Of a stretch of DNA of 64,000 bases, positions 8,814 through 18,068 are shown one piece after another. This DNA is from Candidatus Blautia intestinavium. GTDB lineage: Bacteria; Bacillota; Clostridia; Lachnospirales; Lachnospiraceae. The DNA lies in the NCBI GenBank assembly GCA_019113745.1, contig DXGV01000022.1:31523-95522 (forward strand), in the 5' to 3' direction. Every line of letters begins with the position of its first letter. Position 1 is the stretch's first letter. The translations under genes were made by a program, and so were the position numbers. A model generated the notes under the pieces. It worked only from the letters and a program-made list of their open reading frames with translations, made no database searches and was not told the DNA's origin.

Positions 8814-9844
8814 TACTGGATTGCACTTATGAATCCCTGATACATTTTGTCTATCGTCACTTCTTCTTCATATTCTTTCTGGCACTCCTTCCGCATCTTT
8901 TGCAGAACGTCATCATTTTGAAGCAGATACAGCAGCTTCTGTTTATAGTCTTCTTCGTTTTTTGCAATAAATCCAGTTTTTCCCTCTTTCAGATAATAAA
9001 TCTCCGGAGGCTGGAATCCCTGCATAGTCACAACGGGCATGTTCCAGAATATCGCTTCGTTGATTCCCAGGCCTACGTTGACCGGAATGCTAAAAATGTC
9101 CCCCATCGCCCATATTTCTGTACCCTCTTCTCCATATTTTGTTCCCATATAATATAAATTGGAAACAGAATCAAACATTTCCTTAAGCGCAGGAGTAATA
9201 CCCGCTCCCATAACAACGACCGCCACATCCGGCATATCCGCCAGCGCGTTTAACAGAATTTCTATCCGTTTATTTTTCTTTAAACGGCTGATATACAGCA
9301 CTACCTTCTTTTCTTTTATACCATATTTCCTGCGGATTGTCTGCTTGTTATATTTTGACCTGTCAATATCGGAACAGTCCACCGTATTATAGGCTATGAA
9401 CAGTTTATGGCGATTTTTTTTCTGAAAATTCTCTGTCATTTCCGGCGTATATGTAATAAGGGCGTCGCAGCAGTTATGGATATGATGGTAAAGCATATTT
9501 TTTACAGGGTTGTGCGGATCCTGGTCGCTGACTCCCTTGTTCCAGAATATAACGGGAATTTTCTTCCTTTTGCAGTAATGAATAATAGGAATCTGGATTT
9601 TATCTTTCAGATGAAGAAACACAATAACCACAGCGGGCTTTAATTTTCTGATTACCGTCTCGTAACCTCTCGCCGACATTGGGAGGGTGTGCGCTGTAAA
9701 TTTAAAGTCATACCCTGCATTCTGGAATTCATTGGACAAAACATGAAATTCATATCCGTCCTGCATAAACCGGTCTACAAAATAATTATAAACTTTCTGC
9801 CTGTAGTGAAAAACATAATTTGAGATCAACAGTATTTTTTTCAT
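8798..9844 (-). CDS. Glycosyltransferase (GT4-like)
   Basis: VVLYISRLKKNKRIEILLNALADMPDVAVVVMGAG...INEAIFWNMPVVTM. Confidence 0.82.
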   Translation of the reverse strand: MKKILLISNYVFHYRQKVYNYFVDRFMQDGYEFHVLSNEFQNAGYDFKFTAHTLPMSARGYETVIRKLKPAVVIVFLHLKDKIQIPIIHYCKRKKIPVIFWNKGVSDQDPHNPVKNMLYHHIHNCCDALITYTPEMTENFQKKNRHKLFIAYNTVDCSDIDRSKYNKQTIRRKYGIKEKKVVLYISRLKKNKRIEILLNALADMPDVAVVVMGAGITPALKEMFDSVSNLYYMGTKYGEEGTEIWAMGDIFSIPVNVGLGINEAIFWNMPVVTMQGFQPPEIYYLKEGKTGFIAKNEEDYKQKLLYLLQNDDVLQKMRKECQKEYEEEVTIDKMYQGFISAIQYCRGI

Positions 9845-9853
9845 AAATCCCTC

Positions 9854-11209
9854 TTACTGTACAGCAGTATTGTTTTCTGTGATGTAATTTACTATCCAGC
9901 TATATTTACCTCTTTTGCTCATAATAAGCTTATCAACAACCCGTATCTCTATTTTCAATATACCCTCGCACTTTCTCTCATAGTAATCATTTATAATTTT
10001 GAAATCATTGTCTGTGAGCGGACAATCTGCCATCACATCCAAATACGCCTTTCCAACCTCATACTGTACAAACTGATATAATTTAATCTTTTCAAATGGC
10101 GCAATACGGGCTGCCAGAGTACCTTTATATATTTTGACGCCGCCCCTGCCTATCAGGTATGTCTCTGACATTTTATGTCCTGAAATTTCAATCTGCCCCT
10201 GCTGATTATAAGTTACCACGTCGTCTGTCATATATCGGATCAGAGGCATTTTTCTGGAAAGGAATCCCGTACATACAATTCTGAACTTCTTCACATCACT
10301 GTTATCATTAACTGGAATCAATTCTGTGAATCCATATAATTCATTAAATTTATATCCTTCCGGATAAAGCTCCGCAAAAACGGCCCGTTCCGTATGTCCA
10401 TACCTGGCGACGGTTCTGCATCCGAAAGTCTTTTCCACATATTCTTTTATCTCAGGAGTATAATTATCCGCATAAAATTCCACAAATTTCACAGGCAGTT
10501 TTTTGTTATATTTCCGTACTAATTTCGCAAACACATAGATTGCCGATGGATATCCGGACAACACATCCGGCTTAAATTTATTTATATCCGCCCAGACAGA
10601 AGGGAACTCACTTTCTTTAAAAAGGCGGAACGGCGAGATCACGATCTCGTTTTTCATAGGTGAATAATAGTAATCCTGATCTTTATTATGGCCCCAAAAG
10701 GCAAGCGTTCGCGTTTTTCCAGAATCAAATCCGAATTTATTCAGATAATGAAGCACAAAAGCCCTTTCTTTGTAAATCGAATCTTTATCCAGCAAAATCC
10801 GAAAAGCTGTTCCTGTGCTTCCGGAAGTACGAGATTCATAGCACGCGATATTTTCCCTGGAATATAAATTTTCTCCTTCGCTGACAGCGATATTTTTATC
10901 GAGGAACGGAATAGCCTGCATTTCCTCCACATTTCTGAACTTGTACGGATCAAATTTTACTTTGTCAAACGTCCTTCTGTAGTACGGGACATTTTCATAG
11001 GCATAAATCAATGTTTGTTTTAATTTATTGAAAATAATCTCTTTTTTCTTCTCTTCTTCGAGATTTTCAAATTGATCTAACTCTGTATATGTTTTTTTGT
11101 ATACTTTATTTCTGATTAAAACTCTCTGGAACAAAGGAGCCAATAAATACTTTATTTCCTTTGGCATATTTTCATATAATATTTTTATTTTTTCATAATT
11201 CATTGTCAA
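9854..11209 (-). CDS. Phenylacetate-CoA ligase/CapK-like adenylate-forming protein
   Basis: ESRTSGSTGTAFRILLD AMP-binding loop; CapK-like layout in EPS cluster. Confidence 0.82.
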   Translation of the reverse strand: MTMNYEKIKILYENMPKEIKYLLAPLFQRVLIRNKVYKKTYTELDQFENLEEEKKKEIIFNKLKQTLIYAYENVPYYRRTFDKVKFDPYKFRNVEEMQAIPFLDKNIAVSEGENLYSRENIACYESRTSGSTGTAFRILLDKDSIYKERAFVLHYLNKFGFDSGKTRTLAFWGHNKDQDYYYSPMKNEIVISPFRLFKESEFPSVWADINKFKPDVLSGYPSAIYVFAKLVRKYNKKLPVKFVEFYADNYTPEIKEYVEKTFGCRTVARYGHTERAVFAELYPEGYKFNELYGFTELIPVNDNSDVKKFRIVCTGFLSRKMPLIRYMTDDVVTYNQQGQIEISGHKMSETYLIGRGGVKIYKGTLAARIAPFEKIKLYQFVQYEVGKAYLDVMADCPLTDNDFKIINDYYERKCEGILKIEIRVVDKLIMSKRGKYSWIVNYITENNTAVQ

Positions 11210-11265
11210 ATCCCCCGCTGCAGTCAGTACCTTTACGTCTCGCAGGTTCTTATGTATTAACTTAC

Positions 11266-13140
11266 CTACGTTATTTTCTGCACCTGAATACAGGAAACAA
11301 GATAATTTCCGCCGAAATCCACCCTGACGCCCTGCGTTTCCCTTTTTATTCCATATTGAGACGAATACATTTTATTTTCTTTATATAAATTCATATAACC
11401 ACCGCATTTAAAATCTATTTTTATTATATATGTATTCCCCTGAACAATTACCTGCTTTTCCAGAATATCGACTTTAAGGCCCGGGGCAAAAACAAAATCC
11501 GCCTCTTTTTTCTGTTCTCCCTCCACAAAATCAGATATCACCAGTCTGTCTTTCTTATTAAAGCAAAATTCCCGTCTGTGTACAACCGGTTTATAACCAT
11601 TATGCTCTGCTTTCAAAATTATCTGGCTGTTTTCTTCAAAATCGGTAAGCCTGCATTCCGCCCTTCTGCCCCAAAGAAACGGCCCCAGCATTTCTGACTG
11701 GTCCCTGCCGTCCATACATACGGTATTATGATTTTCTGTCTTTCGAAATGCATTCCTGCTTTTAATATCACAGTGATAAATGTAAGTACCGGGATCCGCA
11801 AATACCGGCTGCCCTTCCACAAACATCTGAAAACTTAAGGCGTCCGCATGTCCATGGGCGGCAATACTTCCAAATCCCAGTTCCGCATGGTCAATATCGA
11901 TCAATATCTTTCTGTCTTCGCTTCTCAGGATTGTATTTCCGCCTTCACGATAGCATGCGCTGAGCGGCGGATGATAAACGGCTTTTCGGCAGGCCTCCTC
12001 TGTTTCATCACTGTCAAAAAGCCATTTCAGGTTTTCACATCGGATATCTTTTTCATTCGCGTAACGCGCCGGCAGAATATAACTGAAAAGTCCCAACACA
12101 TAAGGATAATAGTCCAGTCCGCCCTGCAGATCCAGGATTTTCCCTTCGTCGTTATCACCAAATTCCACGACTTCACCATAGTCGCCTGTACAGTCCGCCA
12201 CATAGCGGCACATTTTATCAAGCATCGTATTCCATATTTCCGGATATGCAATATGATTTTTATGGAAGAGCCGCATCGTCAGTCCCATGGCTTCCATATA
12301 AAACGCCTGGTAGTGCAGAGACAGTTCTCTATTAACGCCGTCTGGATAGTTCTGAAGCGGAAGTTCTTTTGTAAGTATTTCAGATGCCAGCTTGATCCAT
12401 GGAAAGTAACCGCAGAGTATACCGGTCTGTCCGATGGCGTAAGCTTCTACGATCAGATGATTATTTGCGGAAGAATATCGGGAATAATGCTTTGCGATAT
12501 AGTCTGCCATATTTATAATACCCGTTCTTATTTTTCCCTGTAATCCTGCCGCGTCTTTCATTCCGTCCAGAAAGCAGTATGTAAAGCACCAGTTGCTGCA
12601 TCGGATAGCGATTTCCATGACGCTTGTCCATGAAATTCCCCACAGAAAGGGATTTTTTTTATTCCAGTCATAAAAAAGCGTTTCCAGCTCATCTAAATAC
12701 TTTTTGTTTTCTGAAACCCTGTAGGCTTTTGCAAGTAAGGCAAACTGAAAGTGTCTGTTTAACTCCCAGTTTGTTCTGGCGTCGCCGATATCGTCTCTCT
12801 GTTTGTATTCCAGTTCATAAGAAAATCTTTCCGGCCATACCTGTGCCGTCTGAAATCCTGCGTTCCACTTCTGTTTATAAAAACTGTAATCATATCCCCC
12901 AAGGAGAGGGATCACTGTACTCATGGAAAATGTGGTGTTTTTCAGATTTAAGTGCATTTTTTCCGCATCTATCCTCAGATCCGTAAGTTTCGGATTGAAA
13001 ACCTTCCCCACTACTTCAGTTTTATTAGGTTTAAAGTAAACGGCTTCTTTTTTCTGTGTGATCTTCTGACCAGTTCTCCATACAACCTCCGGTATACTCA
13101 TTGCCCTGAGACGCCGGACAAGCCACATTACATCAGCCAT
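11266..13140 (-). CDS. Heparinase II/III (alginate lyase)-like family protein
   Basis: SSANNHLIVEAYAI, AHGHADALSFQMFVEGQPVFADPGTYIY motifs. Confidence 0.85.
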   Translation of the reverse strand: MADVMWLVRRLRAMSIPEVVWRTGQKITQKKEAVYFKPNKTEVVGKVFNPKLTDLRIDAEKMHLNLKNTTFSMSTVIPLLGGYDYSFYKQKWNAGFQTAQVWPERFSYELEYKQRDDIGDARTNWELNRHFQFALLAKAYRVSENKKYLDELETLFYDWNKKNPFLWGISWTSVMEIAIRCSNWCFTYCFLDGMKDAAGLQGKIRTGIINMADYIAKHYSRYSSANNHLIVEAYAIGQTGILCGYFPWIKLASEILTKELPLQNYPDGVNRELSLHYQAFYMEAMGLTMRLFHKNHIAYPEIWNTMLDKMCRYVADCTGDYGEVVEFGDNDEGKILDLQGGLDYYPYVLGLFSYILPARYANEKDIRCENLKWLFDSDETEEACRKAVYHPPLSACYREGGNTILRSEDRKILIDIDHAELGFGSIAAHGHADALSFQMFVEGQPVFADPGTYIYHCDIKSRNAFRKTENHNTVCMDGRDQSEMLGPFLWGRRAECRLTDFEENSQIILKAEHNGYKPVVHRREFCFNKKDRLVISDFVEGEQKKEADFVFAPGLKVDILEKQVIVQGNTYIIKIDFKCGGYMNLYKENKMYSSQYGIKRETQGVRVDFGGNYLVSCIQVQKIT

Positions 13141-13157
13141 AAGATTCCACCTCTGTT

Positions 13158-14582
13158 TTAAAATTCTGTTTTCATCATCGACCGTACAAGTTCTTCCTTC
13201 TGCGCCGGATTGGAATTAATATTTCCCCAGCTTATCCCCTCATAATTTCCCTCATAATCTAGCTCCTTATACTGGCGCGCAAGATCGACGATTGCTTTAT
13301 GGGGATATTTTTCAGGAATGCAGTCAAAATCTTTATCCCTGTTTGTGATAACCAGCACCTCGCACTGAGAGCAGACAGCATCCAGATCATCCGTGATCCT
13401 TTCATGAAGGTGAGGAAGCTTTGCCTCTATAAAGTCGGCGTTTGTGCCTGTCATCTGGGAGATGCGGACATTTTTATCATAAATAGAAAGCTCATATCCT
13501 TTTCCAAGCAGCGCTTCGGCAACGTCTATAATCGGGCTGTACCGCAGATCGTCCGTTCCCTCTTTGAAACTCAGACCCAGAATACCTATTTTTCGTTTTC
13601 CTTTGCTTTCGATTATTTCAAGCGCCTTCTTTTTCTGAAGCTCATTAGACGGATTGATCGCGCTGATCACCGGGACGTCTACATATAGATCATGGGCCAG
13701 CGTACGCAGTGCTTTGGAATCTTTTGGCAGACAGGATCCCCCGTAAGCAAATCCCGGTTTAAAGTAATAAGGCGAAATGTTCAACTGTCTGTCCTTACAG
13801 AAAATGTCCATCACTTTGTGACTGTCTATATTCATAGCTTTGCAGATGTTTCCAATCTCATTGGCAAAGACGATCTTCAGTCCATGATAGGTATTATTCA
13901 CATATTTCATGATTTCCGCCACTTCAATATCTGTTGCAATAAATTCCCCCGGAATATCCTTATACAGCTCCCGGAATTTTTTCTCCGCAGTTTCACTGTC
14001 TGTACCGATCAGCGTCAGGGGCGGATTCTTGTAATCCTGTACGGCAGTTCCTTCCCGCAAAAATTCAGGATTAGACACAACGGCAAAATCTTTGTTTCGT
14101 TTCTTTCCTGAGGACTGCTCAATGATGTCCCCCACTTTTTTATTCGTTCCCGGAAGAACCGTACTGCGGATGGCTATAATATGGAAGCTGTCTTTATGTC
14201 TGAGCGCTTCTCCGATCTGGCGGGCAGCTTCAAAAATATAGTCCAGATTCAGATGCCCTTCACGGGTACTGGGTGTTCCCACTACAATAAATGAAATTTC
14301 GGACTGGCTTACCGCGTACTGAGGATCCATCGTTGCCTCCAGAAGCCCCCTGTCATGCGCTTTCTTTACCAGTTCCCCGATTTCCGCTTCAATAATCGTC
14401 GGTTTTCCCTGATTGATCAGATTTACTTTATTTTCAGATATATCGTTCCCGATCACCCGGTGTCCCATATCCGCAAGACAGGCCGCTCCCACGCAGCCCA
14501 CATATCCCAGGCCAAACATACTGATGTCCATTTTTTCCCCTCTATGCCTTTCTTCTCTCATATCTACAGTTAACATTATCAT
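13158..14582 (-). CDS. Nucleotide-sugar dehydrogenase, GDP-mannose 6-dehydrogenase (AlgD)-like
   Basis: MDISMFGLGYVGCVGAACLADMGHRVIGNDI; GFAYGGSCLPKD catalytic motif; overall resemblance to Pseudomonas AlgD from memory. Start probably at MDISMFG (14531). Confidence 0.8.
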   Translation of the reverse strand: MIMLTVDMREERHRGEKMDISMFGLGYVGCVGAACLADMGHRVIGNDISENKVNLINQGKPTIIEAEIGELVKKAHDRGLLEATMDPQYAVSQSEISFIVVGTPSTREGHLNLDYIFEAARQIGEALRHKDSFHIIAIRSTVLPGTNKKVGDIIEQSSGKKRNKDFAVVSNPEFLREGTAVQDYKNPPLTLIGTDSETAEKKFRELYKDIPGEFIATDIEVAEIMKYVNNTYHGLKIVFANEIGNICKAMNIDSHKVMDIFCKDRQLNISPYYFKPGFAYGGSCLPKDSKALRTLAHDLYVDVPVISAINPSNELQKKKALEIIESKGKRKIGILGLSFKEGTDDLRYSPIIDVAEALLGKGYELSIYDKNVRISQMTGTNADFIEAKLPHLHERITDDLDAVCSQCEVLVITNRDKDFDCIPEKYPHKAIVDLARQYKELDYEGNYEGISWGNINSNPAQKEELVRSMMKTEF

Positions 14583-14610
14583 ACCACCTTTTCAGGCAGT
14601 CAGTTCCGGA

Positions 14611-16920
14611 TCATATCCAGGATACTAAAATTTTCACATTGCCGGATACTTTTACTTTTTCTCCTGCCTGCACAAAAAAGCTGTCTCCCGCAAAAGTCTT
14701 ATACTTTGCCTTCTGAACCTCCATTTCTCCTTCTCCCGACAGGCAGAGTACAGAAGCGAAATGACTGTTATCGATGTTAAATTCCACCTCATCCTGTACC
14801 TCAAAAACGATCACTTCAAAGAATTTACACCGGCTCACCACGGTTCCGGCAATAGTCGTCTCTGTATCAAATTCATACGGCTGATACCTGCTGTAGTCCA
14901 GCACATCCAAAGCCTTGGCAAGCTGCAGCTTTCTTACATTTCCATACCGGTCTTTCCGGTCATAATCGTAAAGCCGGTAGGTACAGTTGCTGCTCTGCTG
15001 CACTTCGCACAGCAGATTTCCCGCTCCCACCGCATGAACCGTACCGGCCGGGATAAAAAATACATCTCCCGGATGGGTGTACACTTTATTCAGAATTTCG
15101 GGAAGTGTATGATCCCGTATCCTCGTTTCGACCTCCTGTCTGTCGGTGGCTCTTTTAAACCCTACATAAACAAACGCGTCTTTTTCGCAGTCCAGGATAT
15201 ACCACATTTCACATTTTCCATACTCGCCTTCATGCTCCAGCGCATAGTCGTTGCCGGGATGTACCTGGATCGAAAGCATTTCCTTCGCGTCAATAAATTT
15301 CACCAGCAGCGGAAACGGTTCTCCCGGCTGAACTTTCCATCCCATTCCTTTCTTTCCGATGTTTGTCAGATAAGCGCCGAACGGAAGGCCTTTAAATCTG
15401 CCCGAATCCACGATACTCTGCCCTGCGGGATGCGCGGATAACTCCCAGCTTTCCGCTATCATATTCAGCTCGCTTTTTTTCCGGTACCGCTCCCGTATCT
15501 TTGTTCCGCCCCACAGGTAATCCTTAAAGGCCGGACGCAGCTTTACCACCGGCTCTCTCTTTACATCGGTAATAGATTTCTGTGTTGCGATATTGTCTTC
15601 CTCAAATATGGTATCGCCCAGAGCAATTTCAATAAAAACGGCATTGCCGTCTCCCACATTTGATATCTGGTGCTCTGTCCCCCTTGGAACACAAATATTG
15701 CTGTGCTCTCCATATTCATACTGCTGGTCATCCAGAATAACTACTACGTTCCCCTCTACAATGATCCAGTTTTCTTCCCGCATTTTATGCCTGTGAGGAA
15801 AAATGCTTTTCCCCGGAAAAAGCGTTACTTTTCGTACCCGGTATCCTGTTTCCGCCGTAATGTCTTCATAAAATCCCCAGCTTCGGAATGTTGTCGTACC
15901 TTTTTCCACATATTTCCTGAGTTCAGGATAACGGGAATAGATATCACTTATTTCACCGGCCTTTCCTTTTTTTCCTACATACACAACATCCTGTGTGTTG
16001 ACAACTGTCAGATCTTCAAGTCCGTCTACATATACAATCTGCGACCGGTTATCATTGACGATCATCGTACCTGGGCTTTTTTCCGCAATTCCAGTTCCTT
16101 TTGGATGATAAGCCGCTACTGTGAGATCATTCAGGCATGTAATATCCTTCCAGCCAAATTTCACGTCTACCACGCTTAAAAGACTGCTTCTTGCCATCAG
16201 AATTTTTTCTATCGAATCTCTGAATCTCGTATCCACAATATTTTTATATATAACAGATCCGGCCTGATTGTACTCAGATCTGTATAAGCTCTGGCAAAAA
16301 TCATAAAAATCAGGAGCCACCCTGCTTAATTCATTTTCATATGTTCCTTTTTCAAAGAGGTACATTCCGCTGTTGCGTAAATAATTTTCATCCGCGCAGA
16401 TATTCGCAAACCTCTCCCGGGACTTTGCAACAAATTCTGTTACTTCTTCGCCGCAGTGCCGGATAAATCCCATATAAGGCGACGCGTTTTTCTTCTCCAG
16501 CCCAAACGTCACGATCCTTCCCTGCTGTGCCAGATTCCTGGCTCTCGTAACTGCGTCTTTATAATTCCCCAGTCCTTCTTCTGAATCCAGCAGATGATTG
16601 GACGCCATAACAAAAACCAGTTCTGACATAGGAAGATCCCTGCAGGCTGCCGTGATCGCCGCAGCCGTTCCGAGAGGATTCTCCTCATAAATGCAGCGGT
16701 AAGCTGTTCCCTGAAAAACTGTCATCTGATTTTCCACAATATATCGGTTCTCAAACCCTGTAACAATAATAAATTCATCACAATACGGAAGATTCCTGGC
16801 TACTGTTTCCTGGAAAATCGAATGATTATTCTGTATTGGTATAAACTGCTTCGGATAATCCATCCTCGACAAAGGCCATAGCCTTTCTCCACGTCCGCCT
16901 GCAAGAATCAAACATTTCAT
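14611..16920 (-). CDS. Mannose-1-phosphate guanylyltransferase with cupin region, fused to type I mannose-6-phosphate isomerase
   Basis: N-term LILAGGRGERLWPLSRMDYPKQF; cupin FPHRHKMREENWIIVEG; C-term FKDYLWGGTKIRERY...LSIQVHPGNDYA...IPAGTVHAVGAG (ManA). Confidence 0.9.
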   Translation of the reverse strand: MKCLILAGGRGERLWPLSRMDYPKQFIPIQNNHSIFQETVARNLPYCDEFIIVTGFENRYIVENQMTVFQGTAYRCIYEENPLGTAAAITAACRDLPMSELVFVMASNHLLDSEEGLGNYKDAVTRARNLAQQGRIVTFGLEKKNASPYMGFIRHCGEEVTEFVAKSRERFANICADENYLRNSGMYLFEKGTYENELSRVAPDFYDFCQSLYRSEYNQAGSVIYKNIVDTRFRDSIEKILMARSSLLSVVDVKFGWKDITCLNDLTVAAYHPKGTGIAEKSPGTMIVNDNRSQIVYVDGLEDLTVVNTQDVVYVGKKGKAGEISDIYSRYPELRKYVEKGTTTFRSWGFYEDITAETGYRVRKVTLFPGKSIFPHRHKMREENWIIVEGNVVVILDDQQYEYGEHSNICVPRGTEHQISNVGDGNAVFIEIALGDTIFEEDNIATQKSITDVKREPVVKLRPAFKDYLWGGTKIRERYRKKSELNMIAESWELSAHPAGQSIVDSGRFKGLPFGAYLTNIGKKGMGWKVQPGEPFPLLVKFIDAKEMLSIQVHPGNDYALEHEGEYGKCEMWYILDCEKDAFVYVGFKRATDRQEVETRIRDHTLPEILNKVYTHPGDVFFIPAGTVHAVGAGNLLCEVQQSSNCTYRLYDYDRKDRYGNVRKLQLAKALDVLDYSRYQPYEFDTETTIAGTVVSRCKFFEVIVFEVQDEVEFNIDNSHFASVLCLSGEGEMEVQKAKYKTFAGDSFFVQAGEKVKVSGNVKILVSWI

Positions 16921-16957
16921 TTTTATACACTTCCTGTTCTTTTTCGCATGATGTCTT

Positions 16958-18034
16958 CTATAAAAATTCTTCTCTTCCGTCCGCCCGGAGCTTATCCACG
17001 ATCTCTTTTACACCCTGCGCCTTATCTTTACTGCATACCATAACTACGTCCCCGGCGTCCACAACTACAAGATTCTCTACTCCTTCCAGAACAACCAGCC
17101 TGCCTCCCGAATATATCACGCTGTCTTTTGTATCGACAGCGAGCACATCGCCCACTGTGATATTGCCCTGTTCATCCGGCTCATGAAGCGCCGCCAGCAT
17201 ATCCCAGCTCCCCACGTCGCTCCAGCCAAACTCGCCAGGTACCACCAGAACTCTGCTTTCCAGAGAGGCCGGTTCCATAACTGCATAATCTATCGAAATA
17301 CTGCGGATACCCGGATAAACAGCCTGCAGCACAGCATCTTCTTCCTCTGTATTCATGGCTTGACCGATTTTATCCAGATTCTCATAAATATCCGGCGCGT
17401 AAATACGGAATGCTTCCAGTATAGCGCCTGCTTTCCAGATAAACATCCCGCTGTTCCAGACATATTCCTCCGTTTCCAGATATTTCTTTGCAGTTTCTTC
17501 ATCCGGTTTCTCCTTAAAGGACAACACCTGCTTTGCCGCGGCTTTTTGTTTCCTGTCATACCTGATATATCCGTATCCTGTCGCCGGAAAAGCCGGAGAA
17601 ATACCAATCGTCACTAATTTATTCTGATCCTCCGCCGTTTTTACAGCTTCCTGCAGCGTTCTTGTAAAAGCTGCCGTATCCTTTATGTAAGCGTCGGACG
17701 GCGTGATGATCATTACTCCGTCTCCATGCTTTCTGACGATCTCCATAGCGGCATAACCGATACAGGCCGCCGTGTTTCTTGCAGACGGCTCGGAAAGGAC
17801 ATGCTCCTGCAAAACTTTTCCTTTCGTCGCTTTTTTCATCTGTCCATACTGGTCTTTATTTGTCACTATAAAAATATTCTCATTATCCACCGTATAGGAA
17901 AGCCGTTCAACCGCCTCGTTCACCATCAGATCTCTGCCTGTCAGATTCAGAAGCTGTTTTGGGGTTTTCTTTCTGGATAACGGCCAGAAACGGGTTCCAC
18001 CGCCGCCTGCCATGATTATGCCGTATTTTTTCAT
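16958..18034 (-). CDS. manC: Mannose-1-phosphate guanylyltransferase
   Basis: YGIIMAGGGGTRFWPLSRKKTPKQLLNL; FKEKPDEETA; EFGWSDVGSWD. Confidence 0.9.
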   Translation of the reverse strand: MKKYGIIMAGGGGTRFWPLSRKKTPKQLLNLTGRDLMVNEAVERLSYTVDNENIFIVTNKDQYGQMKKATKGKVLQEHVLSEPSARNTAACIGYAAMEIVRKHGDGVMIITPSDAYIKDTAAFTRTLQEAVKTAEDQNKLVTIGISPAFPATGYGYIRYDRKQKAAAKQVLSFKEKPDEETAKKYLETEEYVWNSGMFIWKAGAILEAFRIYAPDIYENLDKIGQAMNTEEEDAVLQAVYPGIRSISIDYAVMEPASLESRVLVVPGEFGWSDVGSWDMLAALHEPDEQGNITVGDVLAVDTKDSVIYSGGRLVVLEGVENLVVVDAGDVVMVCSKDKAQGVKEIVDKLRADGREEFL

Positions 18035-18068
18035 GTGTTTATCATCTCCCAGGTAGATCTAAAAACGA

